A stretch of 33,179 nucleotides of DNA from Erysipelotrichaceae bacterium (GTDB taxonomy: Bacteria; Bacillota_I; Bacilli_A; RFN20; CAG-631). Position 1 is the first letter of the stretch; every line of letters starts with the position of its first letter. Both the position numbers and the translations under genes were made by a program. Where the stretch lies: NCBI GenBank assembly GCA_022767485.1, contig JALEMY010000063.1, positions 1-33,179 of the forward strand, written 5' to 3'. This document shows positions 7,147 through 15,511 of this stretch, one piece after another. The notes under the pieces were generated by a model. The model was given only the letters and a program-made list of their open reading frames with translations. It was not told the DNA's origin and made no database searches.

Positions 7147-7399
7147 CTCACTGCACGGAATTCTAATTAAGATGATTTAGTAGTACAGTAAGATGCATTC
7201 CCACAGCCAGATGAATTGGCAGTGCATCCTGTTGCTAATGTAGTACATTCAACTTTTCCATAAGTAGTACAAGTAGTTGATTCACCTGATGAAGCAAATG
7301 CCTCATACTCTTTAATTAAATTACCCTCATAAATTTTCATATCAGGTGTGATGTATTCATGCATTTTTTTCCCTCATTTATATATTTCTGTGCAGTGAG
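7147..7399. repeat. Inverted repeat bracketing the precursor gene
   Basis: CTCACTGCAC (7147-7156) and GTGCAGTGAG (7390-7399) are perfect complements; with the next bases the match is 13 of 14. In the minus-strand RNA the 5' leader could pair with the region just past the precursor stop, and the 3' arm is followed directly by six U (7146-7141). The precursor ORF would sit in the loop. Either a long-range terminator-like stem or a pair of recombination sites. Confidence 0.5.
7167..7364 (-). CDS. Cys-rich RiPP precursor peptide
   Basis: 65 residues; GAGGG lies 7 nt before ATG. Residues 1-27 form a charged leader (MHEYITPDMKIYEGNLIKEY...). The C-terminal part is Thr/Ser/Gly/Cys-rich with Cys at 32, 40, 47, 54 and 60 (spacing 8, 7, 7, 6). 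Four of the five Cys are followed by Thr and three by Thr-Thr, so the core reads like a CTT-x5 repeat. The end is TTKSS. It heads an operon with a SPASM maturase, PqqD-like protein, protease and exporter, as expected of the substrate gene. Five Cys in 29 residues recalls SCIFF-type peptides (six Cys in 45) but the sequence is not SCIFF. The leader cut is unknown; the AFASSGES stretch (22-29) is a possible region. Confidence 0.85.
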   Translation of the reverse strand: MHEYITPDMKIYEGNLIKEYEAFASSGESTTCTTYGKVECTTLATGCTANSSGCGNASYCTTKSS

Positions 7400-8082
7400 C
7401 TATCATATATGCTAACGCATAATATAATCATATTTTTTTCAAAGCATAATATTTTTCGTTATTTTATAATTTTTTTCAACCATAATTTACAATATAATTA
7501 TAAGAATAATTCAGTAATACAAACTTAAGGTATAATAATCCGTAATCTATTAAATAATTTTTTTGTTTTTTCAAAAGAATAATGTGTAGTTTATTTAGTA
7601 GAAAATAGCAAATATATTTTTATCAATAATGAATCAATTAAACTTTCTTAAAAACGAAACTATATACATTGCATTTTTTTGCTCCATTATCGTTTTAGAA
7701 GATTTTTATATCAAACAGTAAAAGCGTTATCTATTTTCATTGACTATATTAACATTGTCCTATTATTATATGACATTAGAAATAATTATATCGCAAATTC
7801 AATTAGTGTTTTAAAAACATGCTAATCGTTTACTTTATTTTATTAATAATAATACTAATTTTTTATGTTCACATATCCCTCTATCATATAATTATTGTAA
7901 AAATGTAAAATAGTTTTTTGAAAAGAAATTACAAACACCACAAATACGACCTCAGTAATTATTTCAAATAACATCCTTGATAATAGCAAATCATAAACAT
8001 CTTTTTGATATTGCTATCGTATTAAAAATATCAAAATATCATTTTATAAAACTTATTATCATATTCAAATATAAAGAAGAAA
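7400..8082. other. Long AT-rich intergenic region upstream of the RiPP operon
   Basis: About 680 nt without a credible gene on either strand. It must contain the RiPP promoter. A direct repeat TTGAAAAAAAT occurs twice on the minus strand, 37 nt apart (7479-7469 and 7442-7432), and could be regulator sites or -35-like elements. Several TATAAT-like hexamers are present, but none has a well-placed partner. No regulator gene is encoded here. Confidence 0.4.
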
Positions 8083-8171
8083 TTATATATCTAAATTTAT
8101 AGTAGCACACTTACACTAAAACGTCCATAGGAAATGTTGCTTTTTTAAAATATGTAAAGTGAATGAAAAAA
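8083..8171. repeat. Left 89-bp direct repeat (target-site duplication)
   Basis: Identical over all 89 bases to 10062-10150, and abutting the IS left end at 8172. The flanking base differs on either side (8082 A against 10061 G; 8172 C against 10151 T), so the repeat ends exactly at the IS boundaries. Confidence 0.93.
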
Positions 8172-10061
8172 CCCGTTTTTCGACAATAACACTATAAATT
8201 TTTCGACACAATTTTAAGAGTTTTTGATTTTAATATTATGAATAATATTAATTTTTCAATTAAACTCTTTTTTTATTTTATTTACTATGTTATAATTCTA
8301 GTGTTATCTAATGTTATACATAAGGAGATGTTTCTATGGCTTACTTTCTAAAGGTTTCTCATTTAAAAAAAGGTGATTATTTACAAATTTACGATTCATT
8401 TCATGATAAAGAAAAAAAGCATTCTGTTCACAAATCTTATAAAGCTTTAGGTTATCTTAATGATCTTATTGCTTCTGGTATTGATGACCCTATTTCTTTT
8501 TATAAAGCTGAAGTTGATAAGATGAATAAGAAAGTTAAAAAAGAAAAAGAAGAACTATCTATTAAAAAGATCGATAAATCTCCAATTAAAAATTTAGGTT
8601 ATTTTCTCATTAAAGGTATTTTTAATAAATTAGGTGTTAAATTTCATCTCGATTTACTAGATAAAATCGAAAATCAAAAGATTTCTACTCATGATTACTT
8701 ATTAAATATGGTATCTGCTAGAATCATTAATCCTTGTTCAAAGATTAAGACATATGAAGAAGTATTACCTACTTTATTTGAACCATATAACATTTCTAAA
8801 GATCAAATCTATGATAAGTTAGATTTTATTGGTGATAATTACTCTCGAATTCTTGAAGTGTTCAATGAATTCTATAACGAAAAATTCATTCGTAAAACTG
8901 GTAATGTATATTTTGACTGTACTAACTATTATTTTGAGATTGATACTGAAGATGATTTCAGAAGAAAAGGCCCTTCAAAAGAAAATAGAAAGGATCCTAT
9001 TATTGGAATGGGTTTATTGCTTGACGAAGAGCAAATCCCTTTAACTATGAAACTATATCCTGGTAATGAATCAGAAAAGCCTATTATGAGGCAATGTATT
9101 AATGAAATGAAGGATAGATATCATATGAATGGTAAAACCATTCAAGTTGCAGATAAGGGGTTGAACTGTGCTAGAAACATTTATGAAGCTTTAAAAAATG
9201 GAGATGGTTATATCTATTCTCAATCAGTTAAAAAGCTTGAAGAAAAAGAACAAAACTGGGTTTTATTAGATAATGGTTACATTGAAGTAAAAGATGACTT
9301 AGGAAACGTTGAATTTAAATATAAAAAATGTATCGACAAATTCACTTATAAGCTTGATAATTCTAAATTCACAGTTGAACAAATTAGAGTTGCTTCTTTT
9401 AACCCATCTTTAGCTAGAAAACAAAAAGCCGAAATACTTAAACAAGTTGATAAAATCCAATACCTTTCTTCTTCTCAAGCTAAAAGAAAAGAATATGGTG
9501 ATGCTTCTAAATATGTCACCTTTACTCCTGTTGATTCTAATGGTGAAGTTGATGATGAAACAATTGTCGTTGCTTCTTTAAACACTGAAAAAATAGAAAA
9601 AGATTTATCTTTATGTGGCTATAACTTAATTATCTCTTCTGAGTTAAAAATGAAGCCATTAGATATTTATCGTGTCTACCATCGCTTATGGAGAATTGAA
9701 GAAACTTTTAGAATCCTAAAATCAGAACTTGATGCTAGACCTGTTTATTGTCACAAGCAAAATACTATTTATGGTCATTTCCTGATTTGCTACTTATCTG
9801 TTTTCTTATTAAGAATTCTTCAAATTAAAAAATTTAAAGATAAAATCCATGCAAATCAAATCATTGATTTTATTAGGTCCTTCATAGTATTAAAAGAAAA
9901 AGATAGAATTACTAACCTTTCTTCTAAAGATCGTATTCTACCTCTTACTAATGCGTTAAATTTGAATATCAATAATTATGTTTTCAAACCTAAAGATGTT
10001 GAAAAACTCCTCAATCTAAAGATTTAACACTAGATTTTTATTTGTTTTGTCGAAAGTCAGG
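8172..10061 (+). mobile_element. Complete IS1634-family insertion sequence, 1890 bp
   Basis: The ends are imperfect inverted repeats: the left end starts CCCGTTTTTCGACAA and the reversed right end CCTGACTTTCGACAA (12 of 15 match). TTTTTCGACA recurs inside the left end (8176-8185 and 8199-8208), which may be two transposase binding sites. It carries one full-length transposase gene and lies between perfect 89-bp direct repeats. Members of the IS1634 family are known for unusually long, variable target duplications, which fits. Perfect repeats and an intact ORF suggest a recent insertion. It landed in the gap between potD and the RiPP operon without breaking a gene I can see. Confidence 0.9.
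8336..10027 (+). CDS. IS1634-family DDE transposase
   Basis: 563 residues, apparently full length. The RNase-H-like core has the first Asp in YFDCTNYYF (D194), the second in VADKGLN (D273) and the Glu in the C-terminal box YHRLWRIEETFRILKSEL (E455 or E456), which is the Y-R-E-K style signature of the IS4/IS1634 group. A long insertion between the second Asp and the Glu is usual for this group. AAGGAG precedes the ATG by 8 nt, and a TATAAT lies at 8291-8296. Codons are all sense and both IS ends are present, so it should be active. Confidence 0.93.
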   Translation: MAYFLKVSHLKKGDYLQIYDSFHDKEKKHSVHKSYKALGYLNDLIASGIDDPISFYKAEVDKMNKKVKKEKEELSIKKIDKSPIKNLGYFLIKGIFNKLGVKFHLDLLDKIENQKISTHDYLLNMVSARIINPCSKIKTYEEVLPTLFEPYNISKDQIYDKLDFIGDNYSRILEVFNEFYNEKFIRKTGNVYFDCTNYYFEIDTEDDFRRKGPSKENRKDPIIGMGLLLDEEQIPLTMKLYPGNESEKPIMRQCINEMKDRYHMNGKTIQVADKGLNCARNIYEALKNGDGYIYSQSVKKLEEKEQNWVLLDNGYIEVKDDLGNVEFKYKKCIDKFTYKLDNSKFTVEQIRVASFNPSLARKQKAEILKQVDKIQYLSSSQAKRKEYGDASKYVTFTPVDSNGEVDDETIVVASLNTEKIEKDLSLCGYNLIISSELKMKPLDIYRVYHRLWRIEETFRILKSELDARPVYCHKQNTIYGHFLICYLSVFLLRILQIKKFKDKIHANQIIDFIRSFIVLKEKDRITNLSSKDRILPLTNALNLNINNYVFKPKDVEKLLNLKI

Positions 10062-10150
10062 TTATATATCTAAATTTATAGTAGCACACTTACACTAAAA
10101 CGTCCATAGGAAATGTTGCTTTTTTAAAATATGTAAAGTGAATGAAAAAA
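10062..10150. repeat. Right 89-bp direct repeat (target-site duplication)
   Basis: Exact copy of 8083-8171, starting at the base after the IS right end. Removing one copy plus the IS would restore an uninterrupted intergenic region between the RiPP operon and the potD terminator. Confidence 0.93.
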
Positions 10151-10194
10151 TGTTTTATTTATTAAACTGCATAATAACTAATAATATATAATAA

Positions 10195-10230
10195 AAACTG
10201 AATTTGTTAATAATATAACAAACTCAGTTT
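10195..10230. terminator. Terminator of the pot operon
   Basis: A 15-bp stem (AAACTGAATTTGTTA at 10195-10209 with 10216-10230, one mismatch) and a 6-nt loop lie just beyond the potD stop. On the minus strand it is followed by TTATTATATATT; on the plus strand the flank is T-rich too, so it may work in both directions. Confidence 0.7.
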
Positions 10231-10239
10231 ATTGTTTTA

Positions 10240-11688
10240 TTATTTTTTACTACGTCTTTTACGAGCACGTTTGCTTTGGGCATTTTTAACTTCATATAAT
10301 ACTAAAGCAACTACAACTACAGCTAAAAATGCATATATAATCCAAGACACTGAATTACCTTTCACACGTATCCACATTTCAGAAACTTTATCATTTTGTC
10401 CTGCAAAATCTTTCATTACAGCACATCTTAGTATTGTTTTTTCATCTGGATATTGGGCATAAAGTTGTCTGTTTTCTTCTGAAGTATGAATGATAAATTC
10501 ACTAACTTCATTTCCTAATTCATCAACAATACCAGTATTTGCAAAAAAGTATGATAAATCATATTCAATTGTCCCTTCTTCATCATCATACCATTCATTT
10601 ACTAAATCCCACATATCTTGACCAGCAATAGCACTAGTATAACCAACATATTCCATGTTTTGTGAAGCAATAGAAGGATCACATAAGAAATTCATTAATT
10701 CTTGGCTTAATTCAACATTGGCACCTTTTGGCATAACCCAACCATCAAACCAAACATTTGAACCTTCTTCAGGTACTTTATAATTTAATATAAAGTCTTC
10801 TTCCTCTGCTAAATCAAGAGAATATACTGCATCTCCAGACCAACATAGATTTACATTATATTTGCCATTAATAATATTTTCTTTTCCTGTATCAACTTCA
10901 AATTCATAGATGTTTTCTTTTGCTTTCTTTAAAGCTGTTTCAACTAAGGAAATAGTTAAATCATCACAACGATTCATTATTTCTGTAACACGCTTATTGT
11001 ATTGTTCATCATTTAATACATCGCGAGCTAATTCTAATTCTTCTTTATAAATGTGCAATGTCGCTGTTACATAAGTGTCACGAATACTATCTTTTAATGA
11101 AACTTCATTTTTATATTTTTCATCCCAAATGATATCCCAAGATGATACGTCTTCTAATGGGATATTTTCAGGATTATACATAAAGCCCATCGTTCCCCAC
11201 ATATAAGGAACGGCATATTCACCAAATGATACAACTTGTGACGTTGATTTTATCGTTGTCTTTAAGTTGTTGAAAGTATCAATGATATAAGGTGATCCAT
11301 AAGATAAATAATTATCTATATCTTTTGTTAATGGTTCAAGCATATCATTTTGAATCATCTTTTCAATCATATATTCAGATGGACATACTAAATCATATTG
11401 CACACCACCAGCTTTTAATTGATTGAATAAATCTTCATTAGTTTCATATGTTGAATATTTGATTTTAACATTTTTATGAAGAGTATTCTTACAATATTCT
11501 TCAAATTGTTCCATAACACCAACAGTGCCTTCAGCCTCATCTGTTTCACAAATATAATCAGCACAATTATAGACATTTAATGTAATGACACTTGAATCAA
11601 AATCATTTTCATCATTTGTGTCATTACAACCAGCTAAACCAAAGCAAATAGCAAATATTGCTCCAAGCGATAATATTTTTTTGTTCAT
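10240..11688 (-). CDS. potD: Spermidine/putrescine-binding lipoprotein PotD with C-terminal anchor
   Basis: 482 residues. A signal peptide ends in lipobox LAGC (C21), so the protein is lipid-anchored outside the cell. The binding domain carries PotD-like blocks: YDLVCPSEYMIEKMI near 125-140, YAVPYMWGTMGFMYN, NLCWSGDAVYSL and WFDGWVMPKGANV. It would capture polyamines and pass them to PotBC. The C-terminus is odd: after the binding domain comes a membrane segment (about 449-466) and a very basic tail ending RKRRSKK, where ordinary PotD is about 350 residues and stops. The protein could thus be held by both lipid and helix. Last gene of the pot operon, 14 nt after potC. Confidence 0.9.
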   Translation of the reverse strand: MNKKILSLGAIFAICFGLAGCNDTNDENDFDSSVITLNVYNCADYICETDEAEGTVGVMEQFEEYCKNTLHKNVKIKYSTYETNEDLFNQLKAGGVQYDLVCPSEYMIEKMIQNDMLEPLTKDIDNYLSYGSPYIIDTFNNLKTTIKSTSQVVSFGEYAVPYMWGTMGFMYNPENIPLEDVSSWDIIWDEKYKNEVSLKDSIRDTYVTATLHIYKEELELARDVLNDEQYNKRVTEIMNRCDDLTISLVETALKKAKENIYEFEVDTGKENIINGKYNVNLCWSGDAVYSLDLAEEEDFILNYKVPEEGSNVWFDGWVMPKGANVELSQELMNFLCDPSIASQNMEYVGYTSAIAGQDMWDLVNEWYDDEEGTIEYDLSYFFANTGIVDELGNEVSEFIIHTSEENRQLYAQYPDEKTILRCAVMKDFAGQNDKVSEMWIRVKGNSVSWIIYAFLAVVVVALVLYEVKNAQSKRARKRRSKK

Positions 11689-11702
11689 TTATCATTAACC
11701 TC

Positions 11703-12530
11703 CTAGCGACTATTTTCTAATTTAAATCTTTCTTTTTTGTCTTTTCTTTTATGTACAATACTATAGATAACAACACCAATTAAGATTGAAACGAAAATAA
11801 TAGTCGTAAGCGATCTAAATTGAAGTGGAACGGACTTTTTAACCATCGATTTATAAACGTAAGTTGATAATGTGTCAAAAGTTGTATCAGAAGTATATGC
11901 TGTAATTATATAATCATCTAAAGATAATGTAACTGATAGAAGAAATCCTGAGATAATTCCTGGAAAGATTTCTGGTAAAACGACCTTATATAATGCTTTT
12001 GTAGGAGTTGCCCCTAAATCTAATGCAGCTTCGTATTCATTTGCATCCATTTGTTGAAGTTTTGGCATAACATTTAATACTACAAATGGAATTGTCAATA
12101 CGACATGGCCAATAAGTAATGTGAAAAAACTAAGTTTAACATCTAAAAATGAATATAAAATTCTAAGAGATAATGCTGTGACAATTTCAGCATTAACGAT
12201 AGAAATATTTGAAATTGAATTTAAAACGTTACGAACTCTTTTTCTTGAATAAAATATTCCTATTGCTCCAAGTGTTCCAATGATAGTTGATACGCCAGCT
12301 GCAGCTAAAGCAATTTCAATAGTGTGCAATACTGCTATCCATATTTCATTAGTTTGTCTCAATGAAAAATCAAATAAGTCAACATATAATTTAAAACTTG
12401 GTGTACTAATCGCATCAAAACGAATAGTTACTATCTCTTGAAAAGAGAAAAATATTAATACTAAAATAGGTAAATACATTAGTAGTAAAATAAAATAAAT
12501 ATAAAATTTGCCAAGGATCTTTTTTACCAT
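11703..12530 (-). CDS. potC: Polyamine ABC transporter permease PotC
   Basis: 275 residues of a binding-protein-dependent permease with about six membrane segments. The EAA loop that docks on the ATPase reads EAALDLGATPTKALYKVVLP, followed by PGIISGFLLSVTLSLDDYIIT, whose SLDD element is typical of PotC. Its start overlaps the potB end by 7 nt. With PotB it forms the membrane channel of the importer. The C-terminus is short and basic (RKDKKERFK). Confidence 0.92.
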   Translation of the reverse strand: MVKKILGKFYIYFILLLMYLPILVLIFFSFQEIVTIRFDAISTPSFKLYVDLFDFSLRQTNEIWIAVLHTIEIALAAAGVSTIIGTLGAIGIFYSRKRVRNVLNSISNISIVNAEIVTALSLRILYSFLDVKLSFFTLLIGHVVLTIPFVVLNVMPKLQQMDANEYEAALDLGATPTKALYKVVLPEIFPGIISGFLLSVTLSLDDYIITAYTSDTTFDTLSTYVYKSMVKKSVPLQFRSLTTIIFVSILIGVVIYSIVHKRKDKKERFKLENSR

Positions 12531-13315
12531 ACTCGTCCACCTACACTTTCATCAACTTCCTTGTGATTACTTGTAACTCGCATAATAATAAATAAAATTA
12601 CAAGTAAAACAATTGAAGCAGCAGAACCATAATTCCACTGTGCAGCATTGAAATATTGGTTGATTAAATTACCCATAATTTGTAATTTTTGATTAGAAAA
12701 TACATCGGTAATAACATAAGAACACATCGTAGGCATAAAGACCATTGTCGAAGCGCTAATAATACCAGGCATTGTTAAAGGAATAATAGTTTTTACAAAT
12801 ACCGTAGATGGTTTTGCTCCTAAATCTCTTGCAGCTTCAATAACTGTTTTATCAAGTTTTAACATAGTTGAATATAATGGTAATATTACAAATGGCAAAT
12901 AATCGTACACCATTGCAATAAATACACAAATATACATTCCAGTAGTATTTGAAGCATTGATATTAAATAAGTCCAACAATTCCTTTGTGGCATTGCTTCT
13001 TAACACGAAGTTAATCCACATTGGCATAACAAAGAAATATACAAATACTTTTGATTTATTGACTTGTCTATCAGCAAGTAAATAAGCAAGAGGATATCCT
13101 ATTAATAAACACACAATTGTCGTGATAATAGCGATAAATAAACTTGTGAATAAAGTGTTAACATTATCTGAAGTAAATACAGTTTTGTAGTTATTAATTG
13201 TCAAATTCCAATCAGGTGTTGTAATGGAATACACGATAATTAATACTAATGGAGTTACAACAAATGACAATAAGAATAAAGCATAGGGAATAGATAAATG
13301 TTTTCTATTTAGCAT
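12524..13315 (-). CDS. potB: Polyamine ABC transporter permease PotB
   Basis: 263 residues with about six membrane segments. The EAA loop is [20 protein letters not shown], then [25 protein letters not shown], as in PotB. It overlaps potA by 11 nt and potC by 7 nt, so the four transporter genes are tightly coupled. Confidence 0.92.
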   Translation of the reverse strand: MLNRKHLSIPYALFLLSFVVTPLVLIIVYSITTPDWNLTINNYKTVFTSDNVNTLFTSLFIAIITTIVCLLIGYPLAYLLADRQVNKSKVFVYFFVMPMWINFVLRSNATKELLDLFNINASNTTGMYICVFIAMVYDYLPFVILPLYSTMLKLDKTVIEAARDLGAKPSTVFVKTIIPLTMPGIISASTMVFMPTMCSYVITDVFSNQKLQIMGNLINQYFNAAQWNYGSAASIVLLVILFIIMRVTSNHKEVDESVGGRVW

Positions 13316-14789
13316 TATTTGATACCTTAAGTTTCATTTTAATCTTATCTGAATTAATAATTACACCAACACGATCATTAATGTTATATGTATATTCAGT
13401 GTCTAAAATATAATCTTCCTCATTGTCAAATGTACGGATGATAACTTGATAGTGATCTCCTTTATAAATAGATGAAATAACTTCCCCATAAACCATACCA
13501 TCTTCTTCATTATCTGTTAATGTTATATCATTAAATCCCACATTAACAACAACATCAACATCTGTTAAATCAATTTGTCTTCCATCAGATGTAATCAAAT
13601 AACCATTTTCATCAAGATGTGATCCTTCATATAATTGTGTTACATCACACATAAATGTTCCATCACCAAAGCATACTTGGTTGTTTTTATCAATATAGCC
13701 TTCAAATACATTTGTTGTAACTTCTTTTTTCATAATATGAATTAAATCAGGATCGATGCTAATACCTACTTCTTCACCAACATTAAATTTGTCAGTTGAT
13801 TGAACTTCAATTTCTGCTTTACCTTTTTTTAATATATATTGATAATGTATGCCTTTAAAGATTCGACTTTCAATCTTAGCGTTTAATAAACCATTATCTT
13901 TAGGCAAAATATCGATATCTTCAGGACGTACAACAACATCAACTTTTTCATTTACAGGGAACTCATCAACGCAAGTAAAAGTAGTGTTTAAAAAACGAAC
14001 ACGTTTGCTTCCCATTACAGTACCAGTATAAATGTTTGATTCTCCAATAAAATCGGCAACAAAGGCATTTGCTGGTTCATCATATATTTGATTTGGACGA
14101 CCGATTTGTTGAATAACACCATCGTTCATAACAACGATTGTGTCAGACATTGTCAAAGCTTCTTCTTGATCATGAGTTACATAAATAAATGTGATCCCAA
14201 GTTTTTTATGCATTTCTTTAAGCTCGATTTGCATATCTTTTCTCATTTTTAAATCTAAAGCTCCTAAAGGTTCATCTAAAAGAAGAATTTCAGGTTCCAT
14301 AACGATAGCACGTGCGATTGCTACACGTTGTTGTTGACCACCAGAAAGAGTGGCAATATCACGATTTTCAAAATCCTCCAAATCGACAATTTTTAGTGCC
14401 TTCATAACTTTTTCATCTATTTCTTCAGGTGTTAGATTTCTAAGTTTTCCACTTCTTTTTTCATTTGGAACTTTTTTTAATTTAAGTCCGAAAGCAACAT
14501 TATCATAAACATCTAAATGAGGAAATAGTGCATAGCGTTGAAAAACAGTATTAATAGGTCTTTTGTGAGGTGGTAATTTAGTAATATCTTTACCATTTAA
14601 TAATATAGTTCCTGAAGTTGGAATTTCAAAGCCAGCAACCATTCTAAGTGTAGTTGATTTACCACAACCAGAAGGACCCAAAATTGTTACAAATTCACCC
14701 TTATTTACATATAAATTTAAATTTTCAATGACAACATTATTGCCATATGACTTACTAACATTAATAATTTCAATACTTTTTTGTGCCAT
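13305..14789 (-). CDS. potA: Polyamine ABC transporter ATPase PotA, extended C-terminus
   Basis: 494 residues, where PotA is usually 350-380. The ATPase domain has Walker [10 protein letters not shown] (38-46), LSGGQ (148-152), Walker B LLLDEP (169-174) and H206. A short extra loop (about 107-120) precedes the signature. The C-terminal half carries a TOBE region (about 255-352) and then a second related module: 432-486 ([14 protein letters not shown]... to KIKMKL) parallels 304-352 ([14 protein letters not shown]... to LIHIM). The added module suggests extra regulation or ligand sensing. It powers PotBC from the cytoplasm. GGGAGAA precedes ATG; first transporter gene after the regulator. Confidence 0.93.
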   Translation of the reverse strand: MAQKSIEIINVSKSYGNNVVIENLNLYVNKGEFVTILGPSGCGKSTTLRMVAGFEIPTSGTILLNGKDITKLPPHKRPINTVFQRYALFPHLDVYDNVAFGLKLKKVPNEKRSGKLRNLTPEEIDEKVMKALKIVDLEDFENRDIATLSGGQQQRVAIARAIVMEPEILLLDEPLGALDLKMRKDMQIELKEMHKKLGITFIYVTHDQEEALTMSDTIVVMNDGVIQQIGRPNQIYDEPANAFVADFIGESNIYTGTVMGSKRVRFLNTTFTCVDEFPVNEKVDVVVRPEDIDILPKDNGLLNAKIESRIFKGIHYQYILKKGKAEIEVQSTDKFNVGEEVGISIDPDLIHIMKKEVTTNVFEGYIDKNNQVCFGDGTFMCDVTQLYEGSHLDENGYLITSDGRQIDLTDVDVVVNVGFNDITLTDNEEDGMVYGEVISSIYKGDHYQVIIRTFDNEEDYILDTEYTYNINDRVGVIINSDKIKMKLKVSNNAK

Positions 14790-14803
14790 AAATTTCTCCC
14801 TTA

Positions 14804-15337
14804 TTAAAAATTAGGTGGACATGATACCCATATTATTTTAGAAATATCATTGGAAACATTTTTAATATAATGCACTTTATTTGTATCATAATAAAAAGTT
14901 TCTCCAGCTTTCACTTTATACGATTTATTTGCTACAACAACCACAATCTTACCTTTTAATACAAAACCAAATTCTTGGCCTTCATGAGGCATATCTTTTG
15001 TAGTTACACATCCAGGATATAATGTAACTAAAATAGGCTCCATTTCATTTTTTTGTGAATTTGGAACAAGCCATGTGATCTCATGATCTTCATTTTTAGT
15101 TGAAAAATAATCATTTTTAGTAAAAACAATTTGTTCATCTTCATTTTCATCAAAAAAATCTTTTAAAGTCGTACCTAGTGCAGTAAGAATATCTTGTAAA
15201 GTTGATATTGATGGTTCATTGTTATTATTTTCAAGTTGCGAAATAAAACCTTTTGTTAAATCACATCTATTGGCTAACTCGCTTTGTGTTAGCCCGCTCA
15301 TGGTTCGAAGACTTTTTATTTTGCTTCCAATATTCAT
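14804..15337 (-). CDS. XRE-family regulator with cupin sensor domain
   Basis: 177 residues. The N-terminal helix-turn-helix (about 5-58) reads [20 protein letters not shown] then [10 protein letters not shown], a classic XRE fold. The C-terminal half (about 100-175) is a small cupin: [14 protein letters not shown] and [15 protein letters not shown] give the barrel. This layout, placed before potABCD, is common in Firmicutes, and relatives such as PuuR respond to polyamines. It probably represses its own operon; two similar candidate operators lie in its promoter region. The gap to potA is 14 nt. Ligand identity is inference. Confidence 0.88.
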   Translation of the reverse strand: MNIGSKIKSLRTMSGLTQSELANRCDLTKGFISQLENNNNEPSISTLQDILTALGTTLKDFFDENEDEQIVFTKNDYFSTKNEDHEITWLVPNSQKNEMEPILVTLYPGCVTTKDMPHEGQEFGFVLKGKIVVVVANKSYKVKAGETFYYDTNKVHYIKNVSNDISKIIWVSCPPNF

Positions 15338-15364
15338 CGATTATTTCCTCCTGATTGTTTAGCA

Positions 15365-15426
15365 AAAATAAACTATAAGTTTACTTTTACAAAACTTTTT
15401 TCATGAAATAAATTATATGCTTACTT
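15365..15426 (-). promoter_or_regulatory. Two matching candidate operators of the XRE-cupin/pot operon
   Basis: Two 22-nt direct repeats (15426-15405 and 15386-15365, minus strand) match at 18 of 22 positions, sharing AAGTAA....TATA.TTTATTT. Their starts are exactly 40 bp apart, about four helical turns, so bound dimers would lie on the same face. The first covers the -10 hexamer; the second lies downstream and contains AAACT-TAT-AGTTT dyad symmetry. Confidence 0.55.
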
Positions 15427-15440
15427 AACAATAAATGCAA
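15412..15440 (-). promoter_or_regulatory. Promoter of the regulator-potABCD operon
   Basis: Minus strand: -10 TATAAT (15417-15412), 17-nt spacer, weak -35 TTGCAT (15440-15435). It lies about 75 nt upstream of the regulator ATG. Confidence 0.55.
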
Positions 15441-15464
15441 TAAAAAAATAATAATTATTTATGC

Positions 15465-15491
15465 AATTAAAAAAGCACCATTCGGTGCTTT
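15465..15491 (-). terminator. Terminator of the MacB-like operon
   Basis: The perfect 8-bp stem AAAGCACC/GGTGCTTT (15472-15479 with 15484-15491) with a 4-nt loop is followed on the minus strand by TTTTTTAATT. It ends transcription from the two ATPase-permease genes before the pot promoter. Confidence 0.85.
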
Positions 15492-15511
15492 AAAAATTAT
15501 GACAATTATTA

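Noticed and set aside
7467-8082. Search for a second precursor or a CRISPR array in the long intergenic region
   Set aside because: No Cys-rich frame and no evenly spaced repeats; only scattered A/T-rich similarities.
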